Notes: generated from the sequence alone by a model not told the origin. A stretch of 38,092 nt of DNA from Acidobacteriota bacterium (GCA_003154775.1 PMES01000087.1:1-38092), one strand, 5' to 3'. Counted from the stretch's first letter, positions 14,576-23,935 are shown. A program made the numbers and translations.

Positions 14576-15757
14576 ATGGCTCTTAACTCGCAGAATGTTC
14601 TCGCCGCTCTGGATTCATTCCGCATCGAGGTGCCGTCCTGGGGATTTGCCGACACAGGCACGCGCTTCGGCAAGTTCGTGCAGGACAGCGCCGCCTCCAC
14701 CCTGGAGGAAAAGTTCTGCGATGCCGGGCAGGTGCATTACTTTACGGGAGTGTGCCCCAGCGTTGCGCTGCACGTCCTCTGGGATCTCCCCGCAGGGATA
14801 GACCTGCGCGAAGTGGTCAAGCTCAGCGAAAAATATGGCGTCCGCGCTGGCTCCATCAATCCCAATGTTTTTCAGGACCAGGAGTACAAACACGGCTCCC
14901 TCGGCAATGAGCGGCCGGAGGTTCGCCAGCGCGCCCTGGACCACATTCTGGAGTCGGTCTCGCTGGCCAAGCAGTTAGGCTGCCGCGACCTGGCTCCCTG
15001 GCTGGCCGACGGCTCGAATTATCCCGGCACGGCGAATATTCGTCATCGCAAGCAGTGGATCGCCGAAGCCTTCCACAAGGTACACGACGCGCTCGGTCCG
15101 AGCCAGCGTCTCCTGGTGGAATACAAACCTTTTGAACCAGCCTTCTATCATTCGGACATCGGCGACTGGGGGATGGCGCTCTTGCTGGCACGCGCCGCCG
15201 GCCCGAAGGCTTTCGTGCTGGTAGATACCGGCCATCATTACCAGGCGCAAAACATCGAGCAGATCGTGGCCTGGCTGCTTAGCGAAAACATGCTGGGCGG
15301 CTTCCATTTCAACGACCGGCGCTATGCCGATGATGACCTCACCCTCGGGTCGATCGATCCGTATCAGATATTTCGCGTGTTCGCCGAAATCCGGCACTGG
15401 GAATGGGAGGCCCGCCAGCGGGCGGATATTGCCTACATGGTGGATCAGAGCCACAACTTGAAGAACAAAGTTGAGGCCATGATCCAGACGGTGATGACCG
15501 CTCAATTGCTCTATGCCAAGGCCGTTTTGATCGATCACGAAGCTTTGCAGAAAGCCCGCACGGAGCAGCGCCTGATTGACGCGGAGAACTGTTACAAGGA
15601 CGCCTACGAAACCGATTGCCGTCCGATTCTGCGGGATTGGCGCAAGAGCCACGGCCTGGCGGAGGATCCTTTGTTAGCGTTTCGCGCCAGCGGATACACG
15701 GAGCGGACTTCGCGCGAGCGGGGTGTTCGCAAAAAAGGGGCTTCCAGCTACGCCTGA
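14576..15757 (+). CDS. rhaI: L-rhamnose isomerase (RhaI type)
   Basis: A 393-residue TIM-barrel sugar isomerase of the Pseudomonas/Bacillus RhaI type, converting L-rhamnose to L-rhamnulose. Recognisable segments are IEVPSWGFADTGTRFGKF near the start, RAGSINPNVFQDQEYKHGS, LLVEYKPFEPAFYHSD, FVLVDTGHHYQAQNIE and GGFHFNDRRYADDDL. The Glu, Asp and His residues within the last four are the expected metal ligands. I place the start at the ATG at 14576 because AGGAGA lies just upstream, rather than at the in-frame ATG at 14540. It is followed 48 bases later by the bifunctional aldolase gene, so isomerase, aldolase/dehydrogenase and kinase are probably co-transcribed. Confidence 0.93.
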   Translation: MALNSQNVLAALDSFRIEVPSWGFADTGTRFGKFVQDSAASTLEEKFCDAGQVHYFTGVCPSVALHVLWDLPAGIDLREVVKLSEKYGVRAGSINPNVFQDQEYKHGSLGNERPEVRQRALDHILESVSLAKQLGCRDLAPWLADGSNYPGTANIRHRKQWIAEAFHKVHDALGPSQRLLVEYKPFEPAFYHSDIGDWGMALLLARAAGPKAFVLVDTGHHYQAQNIEQIVAWLLSENMLGGFHFNDRRYADDDLTLGSIDPYQIFRVFAEIRHWEWEARQRADIAYMVDQSHNLKNKVEAMIQTVMTAQLLYAKAVLIDHEALQKARTEQRLIDAENCYKDAYETDCRPILRDWRKSHGLAEDPLLAFRASGYTERTSRERGVRKKGASSYA

Positions 15758-15805
15758 GCTGCCCAGACTCCCTTCGGCGGCGCCCGCAGCGTGCATCGAG
15801 GAATC

Positions 15806-18004
15806 GTGAAACGTCTACGTTATCTCCAAGACGTGTGGGATACACGCGTCGCTTCGGGCTTGGATGAACCCGAACTGCTGCGCTACCGCTCGAATCTACT
15901 GGGTTCGGACCTGCGCATCACGAACTTTGGTGGCGGCAACACGAGTTCCAAAGTAAAGCAAAAGGACGCACTGAGCAGCGCTACCGTCGAAGTTCTTTGG
16001 GTCAAGGGGAGCGGCGGCGATCTCGGCAGCATTCAGCGCGCGGGTTTCGCCACTCTCTATCAGGAGAAGCTGCTCGGACTCGAGAAGCTCTATCGCGGCA
16101 TGCAGCACGAAGACGAGATGGTCGGCTACTACCCTCTCTGCACCTTCGGCCTGAACCCCACGGCCGCTTCCATTGATACGCCGCTGCACGGCCTGCTTCC
16201 GTATGCCCACATCGACCACCTGCATCCGGATTGGGGCATCGCGCTGGCCGCTTCCGCAAACGGCAAAGAGCGCCTGGCGGAGTTCAACCAGAAGTATGGC
16301 CACAGACTCGTGTGGATTCCCTGGCTGCGGCCGGGCTTTGAGCTGGGCCGATTGATTCGCGACGTTGTTCAGCAGAATCCCAAAGCCGATGGCATCGTGC
16401 TCGGCGGCCACGGACTATTCACCTGGGGTGAAACGCAGCGCACTTGCTATGAGAACACGCTTACCGTGATTGACGATCTGGGCGAGTTCGTTCTCGGCTA
16501 TGTCGAAAAGGCCGGCGATTCCCTTTTTGCTGGAGCGCAATTCACGCCGCGCGACGATCGGCAGCAGCTCGCCGTTGAGCTGCTCCCCGCGCTTCGCGGC
16601 CGCCTTTGCGCCAAAAACAAATTGATTGCGCACTATTCCGATCTGCCTGAGGTGCTGCGCTTCGTTAATTCGCGCGATGCGGCGGCGCTGGCGCGGCTCG
16701 GTACCAGTTGCCCGGACCACTTCATCCGCACGAAGATACGCCCCTTGCTGATTCCCTGGCAGCCCGGCGGCGATGTGCCTGCTCTGTTCGCAGCGCTGGA
16801 TGAGAGTTTGACGGCCTATCGCAAGGACTACGAAGCGTACTACCACAAATTCGCCGCTGCCGATTCGCCGGCCTTGCGCGATGCTAACCCCACGGTCGTG
16901 CTCGTTCCCGGCGTCGGCATGTTCAGCTTTGGAAAGAGCAAGACCGAAGCACGCATCACCGGCGAGTTCTACACCAACGCGATTCACGTGATGGAAGGCG
17001 CCACCTCTCTCGGCGATGGCCGCGCGCCTTCTACTCTTCCGCAAGCCGGCGTGGCCGCGCCTTCGGAAGCGTTCGCGGTGCACAACAATTACGTCGCCCT
17101 GCCGCAATCCGAAGCGTTTCGCATTGAATACTGGCAGCTTGAAGAAGCCAAGCTGCGCCGCCAGCCACCGGAAAAGGAATTTGCGCGTCAGGTGGTGATC
17201 GTTGTGGGCGGAGCCAACGGAATCGGGCGCGCCACTGCCGAAGCCGCCGCACAACGCGGAGCGCACGTGGTGATCGCGGATCGTGACGCGGAAACAGCGA
17301 AAGAGGCCGCCGCCCAAGTGGCGCGTTCCGCCGGAAAAGAAGCAAGCCACGCCGCGACGGTGGACATTCGCGATCGCGCATCGATCCGGCGCCTCCTGAA
17401 AGAAGTCGTGGCGCACTTTGGCGGCTTCGATGTGCTGGTCAACACCGCCGCGATGTTTGCGTCGTCACCCGATGGCACGGTGAGCGATGAGCAGTGGCGC
17501 ACCACCCTCGACCTAAACGTGGTCGCCAACCATCTGTTGGTGGACGAAGCGCGGCCCATCCTCGCAAAGCAGAATCTTCCGGCGTCGATTGTCCTGACGA
17601 GTTCCGCGAATGCCGTGGTCCCCAAGCACGGCAGTGAGGCCTACGACGTCAGCAAAGCCGCACTGAGCCATCTTGTGCGCGAGTTGGCCATCTCTCTCTC
17701 GCCAAACGTCCGCGTCAATGGAATCAGCCCCGCCACCGTCGTGAAGGGCTCGACGATGTTCCCCCGCGATCGCGTCATCGCCTCGCTGACCAAGTACAAG
17801 ATGGCGTTTGATCCCGCGCAGAGCATTGAGGAATTGCGCGATTTGCTCAGCCTTTTTTACGCGAAGCGCACTTTGACGCACGCCGCGATTGATCCGGATG
17901 ATTGCGCCAAAGCAATTCTCTTTCTGGCAAGTCCCAGCGCCCGCTGTACGACGGGCCATTTGTTCCCCGTGGACGGCGGCTTGAGCGAAGCTTTCCTCCG
18001 ATGA
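15806..18004 (+). CDS. rhaE: bifunctional rhamnulose-1-phosphate aldolase / L-lactaldehyde dehydrogenase
   Basis: A 732-residue fusion of a class II aldolase and a short-chain dehydrogenase, as in the RhaE/RhaEW family. The aldolase half has ITNFGGGNTSSK, the zinc ligands in HIDHLH (H135, H138/H140 region) and GGHGLF (H202). The SDR half starts about residue 460 with the nucleotide-binding GGANGIG (468-474) and has catalytic S599/S600, Y613 and K617 (YDVSK). It should cleave rhamnulose-1-phosphate to DHAP and L-lactaldehyde and oxidise the aldehyde to L-lactate without releasing it far. I start at the GTG at 15806 (MKRLRYLQDVW, typical of the family, with GAGG just upstream), not at 15791. 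Its stop overlaps the next start (ATGA). Confidence 0.92.
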   Translation: MKRLRYLQDVWDTRVASGLDEPELLRYRSNLLGSDLRITNFGGGNTSSKVKQKDALSSATVEVLWVKGSGGDLGSIQRAGFATLYQEKLLGLEKLYRGMQHEDEMVGYYPLCTFGLNPTAASIDTPLHGLLPYAHIDHLHPDWGIALAASANGKERLAEFNQKYGHRLVWIPWLRPGFELGRLIRDVVQQNPKADGIVLGGHGLFTWGETQRTCYENTLTVIDDLGEFVLGYVEKAGDSLFAGAQFTPRDDRQQLAVELLPALRGRLCAKNKLIAHYSDLPEVLRFVNSRDAAALARLGTSCPDHFIRTKIRPLLIPWQPGGDVPALFAALDESLTAYRKDYEAYYHKFAAADSPALRDANPTVVLVPGVGMFSFGKSKTEARITGEFYTNAIHVMEGATSLGDGRAPSTLPQAGVAAPSEAFAVHNNYVALPQSEAFRIEYWQLEEAKLRRQPPEKEFARQVVIVVGGANGIGRATAEAAAQRGAHVVIADRDAETAKEAAAQVARSAGKEASHAATVDIRDRASIRRLLKEVVAHFGGFDVLVNTAAMFASSPDGTVSDEQWRTTLDLNVVANHLLVDEARPILAKQNLPASIVLTSSANAVVPKHGSEAYDVSKAALSHLVRELAISLSPNVRVNGISPATVVKGSTMFPRDRVIASLTKYKMAFDPAQSIEELRDLLSLFYAKRTLTHAAIDPDDCAKAILFLASPSARCTTGHLFPVDGGLSEAFLR

Positions 18005-19461
18005 ATGATTTCTCCTCCGGCTCCGGAACAAAGCCACGCCGCGTGGTTGCCATCGACCTCGGTGCAGAAAGCTGCCGCGTCTCCTTGCTGAACTGGCAGC
18101 CCCGGGGCGCGACTCTGCGGATCGTGCACCGCTTCCACAATGGCCCGCACGAGCGCGAGGGACATCTTTATTGGGACATCTCCCGCCTGCGCGAGGGTCT
18201 TCTCGAAGGCCTGCGCCTTGCCGCCCGTGAAGCCTCCGGTCCGATCGATTCCATCGGCGTGGCCGGCTGGGCCGTTGACTATGTGCGCGCGGATGGCAAC
18301 TACCAGCCCCTGGAGGATCCCTTCTGCTATCGCGATCCACGCACGGAACAAATCCCGGTGCAATTCTGGAAAACACTTCCCGCAGAGCGCCTTTACGCCA
18401 TCACCGGCGTTCAAATGCTGCGCTTTAACACGCTGTACCAGCTCATAGCGGATCACCATGCCGGCCTGCCCGATGGCGCGTGCTGGCTGAATTTGCCGGA
18501 ATACATTCTTTGCAGTCTTGGCGGGCGTCCCGTCTCGGAGTTCACGCTGGCGACGCACACGCAACTCGTCAGTGCGACTGATCGCGCTTGGTCGCCAGAG
18601 ATCTTTCAAGCGGCAGGCCTTGACCAGGGCAAGGCGCCGGAAGTCGTTCCTCCCGGCACCATCGTCGGCCAAGTCACGGGAGAACTCGCGCAACTCCCCG
18701 CATTCCGAGACACTCAACTGATCGCACCCTCCTGCCACGATACGGGCTCGGCCGTCGCGGGCATTCCGCACTCCGGTGACGATTGCGCGTTCATCAGTTC
18801 CGGAACATGGTCGCTTGTGGGCACAGTCCTCGATCATCCCTGCCTCAGCGATGCGGCCTTCAAACAGAACATCAGCAACGAAGGTGGCCTCGAGGGCAGC
18901 TCGCGTTTCCTGAAAAACGTCAACGGCATGTGGCTGATTGAAGAATCTCTGCGCCACTGGCACTCTCAGGGCAAGGACTGGAGCGTTGCTTCGCTCATCG
19001 AGGCTTGCCGCTCGCTTCCCGCGCCAAAGGAATTTCTCGATGTGGATCATTCCAAGTTGCTTCTCAGCGGACACCTGCCGCAGCGCATCAACTCGGTGTT
19101 GAAACTTTCGGGGCACGCGCCGCTGCCGGAAAACCCCGAGGCGGCCCCGCAGTTTGCCAACTTGATTTTTCACAGCTTGGCCGCGCGCTACACCGAGGTT
19201 CTGCGCATGATCAGCGAAGTGGCCGGCAAGAAATTCCGGAGCGTCTATGTCGTCGGCGGCGGTAACCGCAATACTTTTCTTAACCAACTCTTGCAGGAGC
19301 GCTCGGGGCTGGAGGTCATCCGGGGTCCCGTGGAGTGCTCCACGATCGGCAATGCCGCCATCCAACTTGCGGCGCTTGAAGGGAAAACGGGCTCGAATTT
19401 TGGCGTTTCGCGCGCCGCGGTTGCCGAATGGAGCCGCCGCTTGGCTGCGCTTGAGGGCTGA
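18001..19461 (+). CDS. rhaB: rhamnulokinase
   Basis: A 486-residue FGGY-family sugar kinase. Phosphate-1 motif VVAIDLGAESCRVSL is at residues 15-29, WAVDYVRADG is a typical RhaB sugar-site element, and SSGTWSLVGT and VVGGGNRNTFLNQLLQ are the later adenosine-binding motifs of the fold. It phosphorylates L-rhamnulose to rhamnulose-1-phosphate for the aldolase encoded just upstream. The ATG at 18001 overlaps the aldolase stop (ATGA), so translation is coupled. The 87 bases to the convergent dehydratase gene show no feature I can support. Confidence 0.93.
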   Translation: MNDFSSGSGTKPRRVVAIDLGAESCRVSLLNWQPRGATLRIVHRFHNGPHEREGHLYWDISRLREGLLEGLRLAAREASGPIDSIGVAGWAVDYVRADGNYQPLEDPFCYRDPRTEQIPVQFWKTLPAERLYAITGVQMLRFNTLYQLIADHHAGLPDGACWLNLPEYILCSLGGRPVSEFTLATHTQLVSATDRAWSPEIFQAAGLDQGKAPEVVPPGTIVGQVTGELAQLPAFRDTQLIAPSCHDTGSAVAGIPHSGDDCAFISSGTWSLVGTVLDHPCLSDAAFKQNISNEGGLEGSSRFLKNVNGMWLIEESLRHWHSQGKDWSVASLIEACRSLPAPKEFLDVDHSKLLLSGHLPQRINSVLKLSGHAPLPENPEAAPQFANLIFHSLAARYTEVLRMISEVAGKKFRSVYVVGGGNRNTFLNQLLQERSGLEVIRGPVECSTIGNAAIQLAALEGKTGSNFGVSRAAVAEWSRRLAALEG

Positions 19462-19548
19462 CGCCGGTGTAAGGAATTTCGCGGATCCCGGAGATCCCAC
19501 TCTTCGCGCTCGCGGCTTGCCCACCGATTTGTGAGGAGCCTTGCAGGG

Positions 19549-20739
19549 TTACTGCTTCACGCCACTCTTGGTGGCCTCTGACCTCTTGAACCAGTCCGGC
19601 TTACGAAACATGTCCAGGCCCGGGTCGGCGATCACGCCGTCGCCGGATTTCGCGGATTTTTCGCGAATGAAGTCGAAGTCCAGCTCCACTCCCCAGCCCG
19701 GTCCTTGTGGCAAATCGAACTGGCCGTCCTTGACCTCCGGATACGGCCGCCCAGCTTGCTTGATTTCCGCGTCGGAAAAATCGTTGAAGTGTTCCAGGAT
19801 CTTGCCGTTCCGCAGCCCAGCCATCAAGTGCAGCGCCGCCGTGGTGCTGATGATCCCTCCCACATTGTGCGGCGCCACCATCACGGAATAAGTTTCCGCG
19901 GTGGAGCAGATTTTCTTCGTCTCCAGGAATCCGCCGCATTGTGTCATGTCTGGCTGAAGGATATGAATCACACGCCTCGGAAAAAGATCGCGGAATTGCG
20001 CCGCCGAGTAATAGCGCTCTCCTGTCGCGATGGGCACGCTGGTATGACGCGCCACCATCTCAAGAGCGCCGGGATCATCGGGCCGGCATGGCTCTTCGAT
20101 CCAGCCCGGCTGATATTTCTCGATGGCGCGGGCAATTTCAACCGCTTGATGCGGCGCAAACCGTCCGTGCATCTCCACGAAAACCTGAGCGTCGCCCCCG
20201 GCCACGCTGAACACGGCATCGAGAATTTCCAGGCTGCGGTGGTATTCCTCGCGCGTAAGCTCCAGGTTGCCGTTTCCAAAGGGATCGAGCTTCATCCCGC
20301 GATAGCCGCGCGCCAGAACTTTTTTCGCGGCGCCGGCGAAGGCTTCGGGCGTGCGATCTACCGTATACCAGCCGTTGGCGTAGGCTGGAATTTTGTCTCG
20401 CACTTTTCCGCCGAGCAATTGATAGACCGGCAGCTTGGCTTTCTTGCCGATGCAGTCCCAGCAGGCCATCTCCACCAGCGCAAGCCCTGTCATCACCACT
20501 TCGCCCGGCAGGCCAAAATCGAAAAGGGTGAAACGCCGGTACAACTCTTCGATGTCGGAAACCTCGAAACCCACAATGTGCCGGCGCACATCCTTCAGAA
20601 ATTCGCGGACAGTGTGCGTCTTCGATACGACGCGCGCTTCGCCGTACCCGCGGATTCCTTCGTCGGTCTCCAGCACCAGGTACGTCAAGTTGCGCCAGGG
20701 CGTGCGAATGACAAATGTGGTGTAATCGGTGATTTTCAT
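19549..20739 (-). CDS. enolase-superfamily sugar-acid dehydratase (mandelate racemase subgroup)
   Basis: A 396-residue mandelate racemase/muconate lactonising-type enzyme. Metal ligands E189, E215 and E241 are spaced 26 and 26 as in mandelate racemase, and the D264/H291 dyad has the family's spacing of 27 (LQPDMT and VAPHNVGG). The N-terminal side has K150-x-D152 (GMKLDPFG). These residues predict abstraction of an alpha proton from a sugar acid and loss of water to a 2-keto-3-deoxy acid, as for galactonate, rhamnonate or fuconate dehydratases. The substrate cannot be decided from sequence. It starts 10 bases after the FAH-family gene, so the two are co-expressed. The neighbouring rhamnose genes make a 6-deoxy sugar acid plausible. 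Confidence 0.85.
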   Translation of the reverse strand: MKITDYTTFVIRTPWRNLTYLVLETDEGIRGYGEARVVSKTHTVREFLKDVRRHIVGFEVSDIEELYRRFTLFDFGLPGEVVMTGLALVEMACWDCIGKKAKLPVYQLLGGKVRDKIPAYANGWYTVDRTPEAFAGAAKKVLARGYRGMKLDPFGNGNLELTREEYHRSLEILDAVFSVAGGDAQVFVEMHGRFAPHQAVEIARAIEKYQPGWIEEPCRPDDPGALEMVARHTSVPIATGERYYSAAQFRDLFPRRVIHILQPDMTQCGGFLETKKICSTAETYSVMVAPHNVGGIISTTAALHLMAGLRNGKILEHFNDFSDAEIKQAGRPYPEVKDGQFDLPQGPGWGVELDFDFIREKSAKSGDGVIADPGLDMFRKPDWFKRSEATKSGVKQ

Positions 20740-20749
20740 GTTCGCTCAG

Positions 20750-21604
20750 CTATGCCTGACGGCAGGTTTGCCGCTGTTTTCCAAGCCCATCAATCTCCAA
20801 CTCTACGACGTCGCCCGCCTTCAAATACGTGGGCGGCTTCATGCCGAGTCCCACGCCGGGAGGCGTGCCCGTGGAGATCAGGTCGCCCGGCTCCAGCGTC
20901 ATGAACTGCGAAATGTAGCGAACCAGTTCCGCGGGCGCGTGAATCATCGTTCCCGTGTTGCCCCGCTGCCGGACCTGCCCGTTCACGCTGAGCCGCATGT
21001 TCAGGTTGCTGACATCCGGCACTTCTTCGCGCGTGGCCAGCCAAGGCCCCAGCGGATTGAATGTATCGCAGCTTTTTCCTTTGCTCCACTGTCCGCCGCG
21101 TTCCAACTGAAATTCCCGCTCGGATACATCATGCGAAATGCAGTAACCCGCGATATGCGATTCCGCCTGTTCGCGCGATTCCAGGTAGCGCGCCTCGGTT
21201 CCGATCACCACGCCCAGCTCGACCTCCCAATCCGTTTTCGTGCTACGCCGCGGAATCAGCACGTCGTCATTCGGGCCAACCATGGTGTTCGCAGCCTTCA
21301 TGAAGAGCTTGGGCTCTTTCGGCACTTCCGCCCCGGTTTCCTTGGCGTGATCCGAATAGTTCAGCCCCACGCAGATGATTTTTCCTGGCCGTGCCACGGG
21401 CGCCGCCCAGCGCACTCCTTCCGCCACTTCCGGCAACTCGGCAGGGCTTGCAGAGGAAAGTTTAGCCGCCAGCTTCTTCAGTCCACCAGCCGCGAAAAAC
21501 GCCGCATCCCAATCGCGAAACCACGCCGAGGCGTCTCGCCTCTTACCCGCAATCAATACGCCGGGCTTCTCCTGCCCCTTCACTCCAAATCGGATCAGTC
21601 TCAT
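20750..21604 (-). CDS. fumarylacetoacetase-family hydrolase (2,4-diketo-3-deoxy-sugar acid type)
   Basis: A 284-residue FAH-fold protein. The divalent metal site is visible as E127-x-E129 (DWEVELGVVIG) and D159, and ICVGLNYSDHAKE and LISTGTPPGVGLG are family signatures. Close relatives include 2,4-diketo-3-deoxy-L-rhamnonate or fuconate hydrolases, which split the diketo acid to pyruvate and L-lactate. It is encoded directly upstream of a sugar-acid dehydratase and downstream of a zinc dehydrogenase, the enzyme types such a route needs. The start at 21604 is supported by GGAG five bases upstream. An alternative role in aromatic or other keto-acid hydrolysis cannot be excluded. Confidence 0.85.
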   Translation of the reverse strand: MRLIRFGVKGQEKPGVLIAGKRRDASAWFRDWDAAFFAAGGLKKLAAKLSSASPAELPEVAEGVRWAAPVARPGKIICVGLNYSDHAKETGAEVPKEPKLFMKAANTMVGPNDDVLIPRRSTKTDWEVELGVVIGTEARYLESREQAESHIAGYCISHDVSEREFQLERGGQWSKGKSCDTFNPLGPWLATREEVPDVSNLNMRLSVNGQVRQRGNTGTMIHAPAELVRYISQFMTLEPGDLISTGTPPGVGLGMKPPTYLKAGDVVELEIDGLGKQRQTCRQA

Positions 21605-21785
21605 CGCGCACTCCGTTTAACGTTTCCACCGCTCCTACTCTAACAGTACCGGCAAATGGTACAGCTTTTTCTTAGCACAATCAGCGACCCATGGCGAAGC
21701 TCTAAAAACGATGTATGCGAGCTCGCGCCACAGATTGATTTTCCTGGAGACGCGGCGTGCGTCTTGTCACCAGGTTCCACCCGCA

Positions 21786-22784
21786 TCACCGGCTTGGCGC
21801 CACTTCCAGCAGCATTTTTAGCGTCGTGCCCGGCCGGTGAGCGATGCGTTCCATCGCTTCCTGGCCGCGATCGAGGGGCAATTGTTCCGTCCAGCGTGAT
21901 AAATCCACTTCGCCGGCGATCAGCAAATCCAGCGCGCGCCGGAAATCGGCCGGCGTGTAAGCGAACGACATCACGGCGCGGTGCTCTTTCCGTATGCTGG
22001 TGACGAAATCCAGTTCGCTGCGCTGCGCAGCCATGCCCAGCAGAACGACGCATCCCCCCGGCCGGCACAAATCGAATGCCGCTTGCCGCGCCGGTCCGCT
22101 CCCGCTGGCATCCACCACCAGATCGTAGCCGCGGCCCGCCACGCGCCGCGTTTCCGCCAGGCCCTCCGGCGAGCAGGTATTCACTGTCGCCGCGGCGCCC
22201 AGCTTCATAGCCGTTTCCAGCCGCTGATCGCTTACGTCCACCACCAGAACATCTCTTGCGCCAATGCGCTGGCTCGCCAGCAAGGCCAGCGCCCCCATCG
22301 TGCCGCCGCCCACGATGGCCAGCCGGAAAAAGGGCGCCGGTGCGGAAATGCGGAAGAGGTGCACGATGTTTGCCAATGGCTCGCACAGGACCGTCCGCGC
22401 GGACGGGAGTTCCTCCGGAATTTCGTGAATCTGTCCTGCTGGGAGAGTCACGTATTCCGCAAACGTTCCCGGCGTTTGATCCATCCCCAGCAGCCGCCAG
22501 CTTTCGCAAAGATTCTGCGCTCCCGCAAGGCAATAAACGCAATGCCCGCAAGCGATCAGCGGGTTCGCCACCACTCTACGCCCGTCGCTCAACCGTCCGG
22601 CCAATTCGTGCCCAAGCACCAGCGGCGGTTTTCTTCGCGCGCTGTGCCCCAGAAATCCCGAAATGTCCGACCCGCAAACTCCGGCCAGTTCGATAGAGAT
22701 TTCCACTTCCCCACTTTCCGGTTTCAGCCGCGGTCTTTCCTCCAGCGTGACGCGGCCGGGTTCCGTATAGACGAGTGCTTTCAT
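21786..22784 (-). CDS. zinc-dependent alcohol/polyol dehydrogenase (MDR family)
   Basis: A 332-residue medium-chain dehydrogenase. The catalytic zinc site is C37 (GVCGSD), H59-E60 (LGHEL) and E135 (LCEPLA). The structural zinc site is the full four-cysteine set C79, C82, C85, C93 (CGHCVYCLAGAQNLC). The nucleotide fold opens with LAIVGGGTMGALALL. Relatives include sorbitol, threonine and galactitol-phosphate dehydrogenases. It is upstream of the FAH hydrolase and the dehydratase on the same strand, separated by 181 bases that hold nothing I can identify. It could oxidise a sugar, a sugar lactone precursor or the 2-keto-3-deoxy acid; the substrate is unknown. Confidence 0.85.
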   Translation of the reverse strand: MKALVYTEPGRVTLEERPRLKPESGEVEISIELAGVCGSDISGFLGHSARRKPPLVLGHELAGRLSDGRRVVANPLIACGHCVYCLAGAQNLCESWRLLGMDQTPGTFAEYVTLPAGQIHEIPEELPSARTVLCEPLANIVHLFRISAPAPFFRLAIVGGGTMGALALLASQRIGARDVLVVDVSDQRLETAMKLGAAATVNTCSPEGLAETRRVAGRGYDLVVDASGSGPARQAAFDLCRPGGCVVLLGMAAQRSELDFVTSIRKEHRAVMSFAYTPADFRRALDLLIAGEVDLSRWTEQLPLDRGQEAMERIAHRPGTTLKMLLEVAPSR

Positions 22785-22989
22785 GTTGGCAGCTAAAAAC
22801 CCTTTCTACGCTTCATCGATCGGGTGAAGCTCTCCTCGAACTTCACTCTCTCGGAAATTCTACTTCACGTAATGCTTCCCGGCCATAGCAGCAATCACGC
22901 TAATCAAGCCAGCCATATGCTACAACCGTTGTATATTTGTAAGTCCGAAATCCGCAGTGGTCCTTGTTCTTCATCTGGAGGCGCGCTAC

Positions 22990-23718
22990 ATGCTCACACC
23001 CTGGTTCGGCGAATTCATGGGCACCCTTGTTCTAGTTCTCCTCGGCGACGGCGTTGTCGCCGGCGTCTTGCTCCGCAAGTCCAAAGCCGAAAATGGCGGC
23101 TGGATTGTCATCACTGCCGGTTGGGCCCTCGCGGTCATGTGCGGCGTGTTCACCGCCATCGCCTGCGGCAGCCCCGGCGCGCATCTCAATCCGGCGGTGA
23201 CTCTCGGCTTTGCCCTGAGAAGCCACGACTTCTCGCAAGTGTTGCCCTTCATGACCGCGCAAGTTCTCGGCGCAATCGCCGGCGCCACGATTGTCTGGCT
23301 GCACTATCTCCCGCACTGGCGGGAAACGCCGGACGCGCCCGCGAAGCTTGCCGTGTTCTCCACGATCCCGGCCATTCGTGCACTCCCCGCCAATTTCCTC
23401 AGTGAGGTCGTCGGCACCTTCGTGCTCGTGTTCGTCGTCAGCGCCATCTTCTCGAAAAATGTGGCCGCAACGGGACCCGCTGCGGGCCTGGGCCCGTATC
23501 TTGTCGGGAGTCTCGTGTGGGGCATCGGCCTCTCCCTCGGCGGTACGACAGGCTACGCGATTAATCCTGCGCGCGACCTTGGCCCGCGCATCGCTCACGC
23601 CCTTCTTCCAATCGCGGGGAAAGGCGCCTCCGACTGGGGTTACGCCCCCATCCCGATTTTCGGCCCTCTCGTCGGTGGCGCTCTGGCGGGCCTGCTGGCA
23701 CGATTGCTGGCTATGTAG
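22990..23718 (+). CDS. glpF: aquaglyceroporin / glycerol facilitator (MIP family)
   Basis: A 242-residue major intrinsic protein with six transmembrane helices and both pore half-helices: H-L-N67-P-A (AHLNPAVTLG) and N192-P-A-R-D196 (INPARDLGPR). The Asp after the second NPAR is the usual mark of glycerol-conducting members rather than strict water channels. I chose the ATG at 22990 because GGAGG lies just upstream; the longer frame from 22957 adds a non-hydrophobic leader. No glycerol kinase is next to it, so passive uptake of glycerol or another small polyol is inferred. The 22785-22989 gap contains AT-rich promoter-like sequence but no clear hexamer pair. Confidence 0.9.
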   Translation: MLTPWFGEFMGTLVLVLLGDGVVAGVLLRKSKAENGGWIVITAGWALAVMCGVFTAIACGSPGAHLNPAVTLGFALRSHDFSQVLPFMTAQVLGAIAGATIVWLHYLPHWRETPDAPAKLAVFSTIPAIRALPANFLSEVVGTFVLVFVVSAIFSKNVAATGPAAGLGPYLVGSLVWGIGLSLGGTTGYAINPARDLGPRIAHALLPIAGKGASDWGYAPIPIFGPLVGGALAGLLARLLAM

Positions 23719-23780
23719 CGGTATTTTAATGTCGGCAAGCGTGCTCGTTTGACCCAAATTGCGGGGGGAGATTCGAGGAA

Positions 23781-23804
23781 AGCGCAGCGAAGGATCTGCT
23801 TTTC
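23781..23804. repeat. dispersed intergenic repeat, partial copy
   Basis: AGCGAAGGATCTGCTTTTC (ending 23804) is a divergent, shortened copy of the repeat found at 25059-25100 and 30971-31004. It lies between the glycerol facilitator and the Gfo/Idh gene. Confidence 0.5.
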
Positions 23805-23935
23805 ACGATGGGCGAAAGACCTCACCCGGTCCTTCGCCTGGCTCGACTGAACTCCCTGGGCTAATCACAACGCTACCTTGTGACCCCCGACATTTGGCCT
23901 TCCGCTCGTTTTGTGATAATCAGAAGAGCAGGGTC

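Noticed and set aside
17857-19524. 555-codon minus-strand frame opposite rhamnulokinase
   Set aside because: Antisense shadow; the plus strand encodes a full FGGY kinase and the minus frame has no recognisable motif.
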